A stretch of DNA of 10,144 nucleotides from Planctomycetota bacterium (GTDB lineage Bacteria; Planctomycetota; UBA1135; GCA-002686595), in NCBI GenBank assembly GCA_027623615.1, contig JAQBVH010000065.1:1-10144 (forward strand), given 5' to 3'. Position 1 is the stretch's first letter, and each line of letters opens with the position of its first letter. Under the pieces are notes generated by a model. That model was given only the letters and a program-made list of their open reading frames with translations. It had not been told where the DNA came from and did no database searches. A program made the translations under genes and the position numbers. Shown here piece by piece: positions 5,638 through 10,144 of the stretch.

Positions 5638-7638
5638 ATGAACCTCAAGACCTTCGAAGAGCTCAAACTGTCTGGGAACCTGCCCTCCCCGGCCGGCGTG
5701 GGCATGAAGATTCTCCAGCTCACCCGCACCGAGGAATACAGCGCCGAGGAGATGGGCGAGGCCATCATGGCCGACTCCTCCCTGACCGGGCGGATCCTCA
5801 AGCTGGCGAACTCGGCCTCGAACAGCGGCGCGGAGCCCGCGACCACCGTCTCCGGCGCAATCATGCGGCTGGGTGGCCGCACGGTGCGCGACCTGGCGCT
5901 GGCCTTCTCGCTCGTCTCGGAGCGCAGCGCAGGCACCTGCAAGGGCTTCGAGTACGACAGGTACTGGTCCAAGTCGTTGGCGCGGGCTGTCTCGGCCCAG
6001 GTCATGACGCGCGTGCTCGGCGTGGGCAAGCCGGAGGAGGCGTACATCTGCGGGTTGTTGGGCGAAGTCGGGCGCCTCGCCCTGGCCTCGGTCTACACGG
6101 AGAAGTACGCGGTCATCCTGACCGACGTCGAGCTCTGCCAGAACCTCCCCGAGCTCCTCGCGCGCGAGGACGCGGAATTCAACATCACCCACGCCCAGGT
6201 CGCCGCGTGCATGCTGGCCGACTGGGGTCTGCCGGAGGCCTTCGCCGAGGCCGTCGAGAGCTTCTGCGGCTCGAAGGAGCTCGCGCAAGCCGGCGACGAG
6301 ATCAATAGCCGGGCCATGGTGCTGCGCTTCGCCGACGTGGTGGGACGGGCGTGCGTTGCCGATAGGACCGTCCGCAACATGGAGTGGGTCGAGATCGGCG
6401 ATGGCCTCGAGCTCCTGCGCAACCACCTGGGCCTGGACCAGGAGGCGTTCACGCGCTTCTGCGACACCTGCGTCGCCGAGTGGCAGGCGTGGGGCGAGAG
6501 CCTCGACGTTGCGACCCACACCGAGCTGAAGTTCAGCTCGATCTTCACCCGCATCACGCAAGCACGCGGTGCGGTCGAGCGCGGCGAGGACGACACACCG
6601 GAGGCCGTCGCCGTGGTCGCGAAGGCGACCGCGGCTCCGGGCGGCGAGAGCAAGCCAGGTGAGGGCTTCAAGGTCCTGGCTGTCGACGACGATCCCGTCT
6701 CGCTCAAGCTCCTGTGCAAGCACCTGAGCAACGAGGGCTACGAGGTCGTCACCGCGCGTGGCGGCAAGGAAGGCCTGAAGCAGGCCCTGTCCGAGACGCC
6801 GGACATCCTGATCGCGGACTGGGAGATGCCGGACATGGACGGTATCGAGCTCTGCATGGCCCTGCGCCGCACGGACGCGGGTCGACACATGTACTTCCTG
6901 CTCCTGACGGGCACGGAGTCCGAGGAGCTGGTCGTCGAGGCTTTCACGGCCGGTGCAGACGACTTCATCACCAAGCCCTTCATCCCGCGCCTGCTCTCCG
7001 CACGCATCAAGGGCGGCATTCGCCTGGCGCGGCTGCAGCGCAAGATCGAGTCGGACAAGCAGACGATGATGAAGCAGGTGGCCGAGCTCGGCGTCTTGAC
7101 CCGCAAGCTGCGGGCGGCGTCCTTGACCGATGCGCTGACCGAGCTCCCGAACCGGCGCTATTGCATGAAGCGCATCGAGAGCGAGTGGGCTTCGATCAGG
7201 CGTACGGGCCGACCGCTCTCGGTCGTCATGATCGACATCGACAACTTCAAGTGCGTCAACGACGAGCACGGCCACGATGTGGGCGACATCGTCCTCAAGG
7301 AGACGGCCAGGATCATGCAGGCATCGATCCGGGCCTCCGACGAGGTCTGCCGCCTGGACGGTGAGGAGTTCCTGATCATCTGCAAGAACACCGACGAGTC
7401 GGAATGTCAGGTGGTCGCGGAGCGCGTGCGCGCCGCCATGGAAGCGAACGTGGTCATGCACCCGGGCTTCGAGCGGTCGGTCACGGTCAGCCTGGGCATC
7501 GCCAGTAGCCACGGGGGCTACGAATCGGTGGATGCGCTGCTCAAGGCTGCGGACGAGGCGGTCTACCTGGCGAAGGACTCCGGACGCAACCAGTTCCGAC
7601 TCGCCTCGGAGCTGGTCGCCAAGAAGACGTCTGCGTGA
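5638..7638 (+). CDS. HDOD-REC-GGDEF signalling protein, paralogue 1 (degenerate DGEEF active site, intact I-site)
   Basis: The 666 residues form three domains. An HDOD domain comes first (about 8-215, with PSPAGVGMKILQL and GRILKLANSA); the family's HD position reads GLLGEVGRLAL, so no phosphohydrolase site remains, as is usual for HDOD. A helical stretch follows, with a CxxC at 275-278. The receiver domain (about 344-460) has acidic residues D350-D352, phospho-acceptor D394, T424 and K446, all conserved. A helical linker (KQVAELGVLTRKLRAA) leads to a GGDEF domain (about 494-656) with IDIDNFKCVND intact. The cyclase signature is DGEEF (574-578), not GGEEF; the inhibitory RxxD site is present (R565-D568) at the standard spacing of five residues. 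Phosphorylation of D394, probably by an HPt protein, would control the output. Cyclic-di-GMP synthesis may be reduced or lost, or the domain may act as a receptor. ATG 5638 follows a C-tract, without a Shine-Dalgarno. Confidence 0.92.
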   Translation: MNLKTFEELKLSGNLPSPAGVGMKILQLTRTEEYSAEEMGEAIMADSSLTGRILKLANSASNSGAEPATTVSGAIMRLGGRTVRDLALAFSLVSERSAGTCKGFEYDRYWSKSLARAVSAQVMTRVLGVGKPEEAYICGLLGEVGRLALASVYTEKYAVILTDVELCQNLPELLAREDAEFNITHAQVAACMLADWGLPEAFAEAVESFCGSKELAQAGDEINSRAMVLRFADVVGRACVADRTVRNMEWVEIGDGLELLRNHLGLDQEAFTRFCDTCVAEWQAWGESLDVATHTELKFSSIFTRITQARGAVERGEDDTPEAVAVVAKATAAPGGESKPGEGFKVLAVDDDPVSLKLLCKHLSNEGYEVVTARGGKEGLKQALSETPDILIADWEMPDMDGIELCMALRRTDAGRHMYFLLLTGTESEELVVEAFTAGADDFITKPFIPRLLSARIKGGIRLARLQRKIESDKQTMMKQVAELGVLTRKLRAASLTDALTELPNRRYCMKRIESEWASIRRTGRPLSVVMIDIDNFKCVNDEHGHDVGDIVLKETARIMQASIRASDEVCRLDGEEFLIICKNTDESECQVVAERVRAAMEANVVMHPGFERSVTVSLGIASSHGGYESVDALLKAADEAVYLAKDSGRNQFRLASELVAKKTSA

Positions 7639-9641
7639 TCTCCAGGAAGTTCGATGAACTGCGGCTGACCGGGGGGCTCCCTTCCCCCTCGGCCATCGGT
7701 CTGCGCATCCTCGCGATCACCGAGGGCGAGGACTACGACCAGCGCGAACTCGAAAGCACGATCATGGCGGACCCGGCCCTTGCGGGCCGCATCCTCAAGC
7801 TCGCCAACGCCGCGATCCACGATCGCGGCGCGCCCTTGACCAGCGTGCCCCAGGCGGCGATGCGCCTCGGCGCCCGCAGCGTGCGCACGGTGGCCCTGGG
7901 CTTCACCCTGATCTCGGACAACCGCGCAGGCTCTTCCCAGTCGTTCGACTACGACGCCTTCTGGTCCCACGCCCTGGCGACCGCTGCCGCCGCGGCGAAC
8001 CTGGCGCACGCGGTCACGGGGGTGGAGAGCGCCGAAGCGTTCACCTGCGGCCTGCTCGCCGATGTCGGCCGACTGGCGCTGGCCAGCGTGCATCCCGAGC
8101 GCTATTCCGCCCTGGTCGAGGGCGCGCCCGGCGCCTCTGGCCTCGACCTGGCACACCTGGAAACGCAGGCGTTCGACATCGACCACTACGAGGTCGGCGC
8201 GGCGCTGCTCGAGGACTGGGGCCTACCCGAGCTCTTCCAGAACGCGATCCTCCTGTATGAACGCGAAGACGCCCCCGTCGAGGAGGGCGCCGTGGACGAC
8301 CTCGTGCGCGTGCTGCGCTGTAGCAAGCGGGTGGCGGACGTGCTCCAGCAGCGTGAAGCAGAGCCGACTCCCGAGGAGACCCTGGCCCTGCTGCGCCTCG
8401 GTCATGCGGCCGAGGAGCTGGGCATGGAGACGGTGCGCTTCCTCGGCGCCTGCGACTCGACGGCGCTTGCGTGGCGTGAGTGGGGAGCTGTCCTCGGCAT
8501 CCCGGCGGGGGTCGCGGGAACGATCTCCGGTCGCTACGCCGCCGCGGTGCGCGCGCCAGCACCCGAGGTGAAGCAGGTGCAGCTCGTGGACCCGGAGAGC
8601 CTCGAGCGCGCGATCAGCCCGCCCGACCTGGAGTCGACCTCTACGGAGGAGAGCGATGAGCTCCCGACCCGCATCCTCCTGGTCGACGACGACGAGCGCA
8701 TGCTCAAGCTCATCAGCCATCACCTGCGGCGCGAGGGGTATGACGTGCTCACCTCCGGCAGCAGCCAGGAGGGGCTGGCCACCGCCCTCGCCAAGCAGCC
8801 GCAGCTCGTGATCACGGACTGGATGATGCCGGGCATGACCGGGCTCGAGCTCTGCAAGACCCTGCGCCAGTCCGAGCCGGGGCGACGCATGTATGTGCTG
8901 GTCGTGACCGCGCGTGAGGACGACGAGCGAGTGGTCGAGGCCTTCGCTGCGGGTGCCGACGACTACATCGTCAAGCCCTTCAACCCGCGCATCCTGCTGG
9001 CGCGCGTCAAGGCGGGTCAGCGCATGGTCCGCATGCGCGAGAAGGTCGAGGCCGCCGAGCGTACGCGCCTGCGTCAGGTCGCCGAGCTCGGCATCCTGAC
9101 GCGCAAGCTGCGCGCGGCCGCGATGACCGATGCGCTCACCGAGCTGCCGAATCGTCGCTACGCGATGAAGCGTCTCAAGCAGGAGTGGGAGAGCTCCCTG
9201 CGCACCGGCCGCCCGCTCTCGGTCGTGTTGGCGGACATCGATCACTTCAAGCAGGTCAACGACCGCTTCGGTCATGATACCGGTGATGCCGTGCTGCGCG
9301 AGGTCGCCACCTTGCTGCGCCGCGTCGCGCGCAGCGGCGAGGTCCTGTGTCGGATCGGCGGCGAGGAGTTCCTCTGCATCGAGAGGGGCTCGACCGCCGA
9401 GGACGCAGCCAAGGGCGCGGAGCGCCTGCGCGCCGCGGCCGAGGAGCTCGAGGTCAAGTACCCCGGCTTCGAAGGGCGTGTGACCCTCAGCCTCGGTGTG
9501 GCCCAGCGCACGGACCAGTTCGCCGGCGTCGACGACCTGATCAAGGCGGCCGACGATGCGCTCTACGTAGCCAAGGGTGCCGGCCGCAACCAGGTCGCCG
9601 TCCATCGCGACGACGCGGACTCCGGGCGCAGGAGCGCCTGA
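7635..9641 (+). CDS. HDOD-REC-GGDEF response regulator, probable diguanylate cyclase, paralogue 2
   Basis: This 668-residue protein starts at GTG 7635, overlapping the preceding TGA by 4 nt (GTGA), so translation is probably coupled. The GTG start gives an N-terminus (KFDELRLTGGLPSPS) that aligns with the start of paralogue 1. HDOD spans about 7-215 (GRILKLANAA; HD position GLLADVGRLAL, no catalytic HD). The receiver (about 345-461) has D351-D353, phospho-acceptor D395, T425 and K447. The linker RQVAELGILTRKLRAA is nearly identical to that of paralogue 1. The GGDEF domain (about 495-655) has ADIDHFKQVND and a canonical GGEEF at 575-579, consistent with making cyclic-di-GMP from two GTP. The inhibitory site reads RSGE (566-569) instead of RxxD, so product inhibition may be weakened. 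Similarity to paralogue 1 runs the full length and is strongest from receiver to C-terminus, showing a tandem duplication. Confidence 0.93.
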   Translation: MISRKFDELRLTGGLPSPSAIGLRILAITEGEDYDQRELESTIMADPALAGRILKLANAAIHDRGAPLTSVPQAAMRLGARSVRTVALGFTLISDNRAGSSQSFDYDAFWSHALATAAAAANLAHAVTGVESAEAFTCGLLADVGRLALASVHPERYSALVEGAPGASGLDLAHLETQAFDIDHYEVGAALLEDWGLPELFQNAILLYEREDAPVEEGAVDDLVRVLRCSKRVADVLQQREAEPTPEETLALLRLGHAAEELGMETVRFLGACDSTALAWREWGAVLGIPAGVAGTISGRYAAAVRAPAPEVKQVQLVDPESLERAISPPDLESTSTEESDELPTRILLVDDDERMLKLISHHLRREGYDVLTSGSSQEGLATALAKQPQLVITDWMMPGMTGLELCKTLRQSEPGRRMYVLVVTAREDDERVVEAFAAGADDYIVKPFNPRILLARVKAGQRMVRMREKVEAAERTRLRQVAELGILTRKLRAAAMTDALTELPNRRYAMKRLKQEWESSLRTGRPLSVVLADIDHFKQVNDRFGHDTGDAVLREVATLLRRVARSGEVLCRIGGEEFLCIERGSTAEDAAKGAERLRAAAEELEVKYPGFEGRVTLSLGVAQRTDQFAGVDDLIKAADDALYVAKGAGRNQVAVHRDDADSGRRSA

Positions 9642-9642
9642 G

Positions 9643-10144
9643 TCACTCGAAGAACCAGGGGCTGGTCCAGGCCATCGCCCCGTCCTCCTGGATCACGCGC
9701 AGGTAGAGATAGCCCTCGTCCGGGAGCTGCGGGAGGTCGAGGGTGACCTGGATGCGCAGCGCGTCTTCCGCGTCCGTACGCTCGACGCGATCGGGGTAGA
9801 CGAAGTCGAGGAAGCGGATAGGCGCCGTGCCGACCACCAGGAGTTCGAGGCGCGCTGCGAGCCCCTCGCGCGGCACGACCGCGCCGATCGGGTGGCCTCC
9901 GAGGGTGGTGTGCACCAGGATGCGCGGTCCGCTCGTCGCGTAGCAGCGCCGGGCGCGCAGGGCCTCGAGCAGGGACTCACGCGTGAGGTCCTCGCTGAGA
10001 ATGGCGGCCAACCCACCGCGACCCATCCTCGCGCCGGTCGTGCGGTTCGTGCGCCAACCATAGACCGGTGAGAGGTGCGCGAGCCCCGGGTGACCGTCGT
10101 GCCCGTCGCCGCTGCCGAGGAACCCGAGGCGCAGGCCCTGGTCG
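9643..10144 (-). CDS. PHP-like metallohydrolase, DUF3604/CehA type (C-terminal part, 5' end outside window)
   Basis: The reverse strand is open from the window edge to TGA at 9645-9643, giving 166 residues. The first visible segment, LGFLGSGDGHDGHPGLAHL, resembles the (S/G)SDxHxGxPG metal-binding segment of DUF3604/CehA-McbA proteins, which belong to the PHP phosphoesterase-like superfamily. GGLAAILSEDLTRESLLEAL and RRCYATSGPRI follow, matching the family's 'GGL-A-ENTRE...YATSGPRI' pattern. The C-terminal beta-rich part ends YLRVIQEDGAMAWTSPWFF, also typical. Members are metal-dependent hydrolases, many with unknown substrate. An in-frame ATG at 10026 is internal, because the conserved metal-binding segment lies upstream of it. 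It converges with the second HDOD-REC-GGDEF gene, with one base between stop codons, and is unlikely to belong to that system. Confidence 0.8.
   Translation of the reverse strand, partial: DQGLRLGFLGSGDGHDGHPGLAHLSPVYGWRTNRTTGARMGRGGLAAILSEDLTRESLLEALRARRCYATSGPRILVHTTLGGHPIGAVVPREGLAARLELLVVGTAPIRFLDFVYPDRVERTDAEDALRIQVTLDLPQLPDEGYLYLRVIQEDGAMAWTSPWFFE

Noticed and set aside
5587..7512. 641-codon open frame on the minus strand opposite the first HDOD-REC-GGDEF gene
   Set aside because: The same GC-codon-bias artefact; no domain is recognisable, and the + strand product has three intact domains. A 460-codon frame at 8223-9605 is rejected for the same reason.
1..10144. CRISPR arrays, tRNA or rRNA genes, transposases, phage genes
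   Set aside because: No regularly spaced direct repeats, no tRNA-like or rRNA sequences, and no transposase, integrase or phage protein signatures were seen on either strand.

Overview
The window is GC-rich and densely coded. It looks like the chromosome of an aerobic bacterium with long multidomain signalling proteins and few recognisable Shine-Dalgarno sites. A Planctomycetota- or Myxococcota-like source is plausible, but nothing here fixes the phylum.

Positions 1-5053 (+ strand) hold a 2-oxoacid dehydrogenase complex locus. It contains the C-terminal end of E1 beta (cut by the window edge), a complete E2 acyltransferase with one lipoyl domain, E1 alpha, E3 dihydrolipoamide dehydrogenase and LipB octanoyltransferase. 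The E1 alpha sequence resembles the pyruvate dehydrogenase type of Gram-positive bacteria, but branched-chain specificity cannot be excluded. E1 alpha and E1 beta are not adjacent: the order is E1 beta, E2, E1 alpha, E3, LipB. A 178-nt imperfect palindrome (1638-1815) with a three-way-junction side hairpin fills the E2/E1 alpha gap. LipB overlaps the E3 stop by 4 nt, which links the enzyme that starts lipoylation to the complex whose E2 needs it.

Positions 5054-5191 are a short spacer with two weak terminator-like hairpins. A signalling cassette follows on the + strand: a stand-alone HPt phosphotransfer protein (5192-5590), then two tandem paralogues of about 667 residues, each built as HDOD-REC-GGDEF (5638-7638 and 7635-9641, overlapping by 4 nt). 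The two paralogues differ at the two key cyclase sites. The first has a degenerate active-site motif (DGEEF) but an intact inhibitory RxxD site. The second has a canonical GGEEF but a changed inhibitory site (RxxE). The simplest reading is an HPt-fed phosphorelay onto two receivers, with one probable cyclic-di-GMP synthase and one possible weak enzyme or receptor. No histidine kinase lies in the window.

Positions 9643-10144 (- strand) hold the C-terminal part of a PHP-like, DUF3604/CehA-type metallohydrolase. It converges on the second paralogue with one base between the stop codons.

The items most worth following up are the palindromic element at 1638-1815 and the complementary site changes in the paired signalling proteins.
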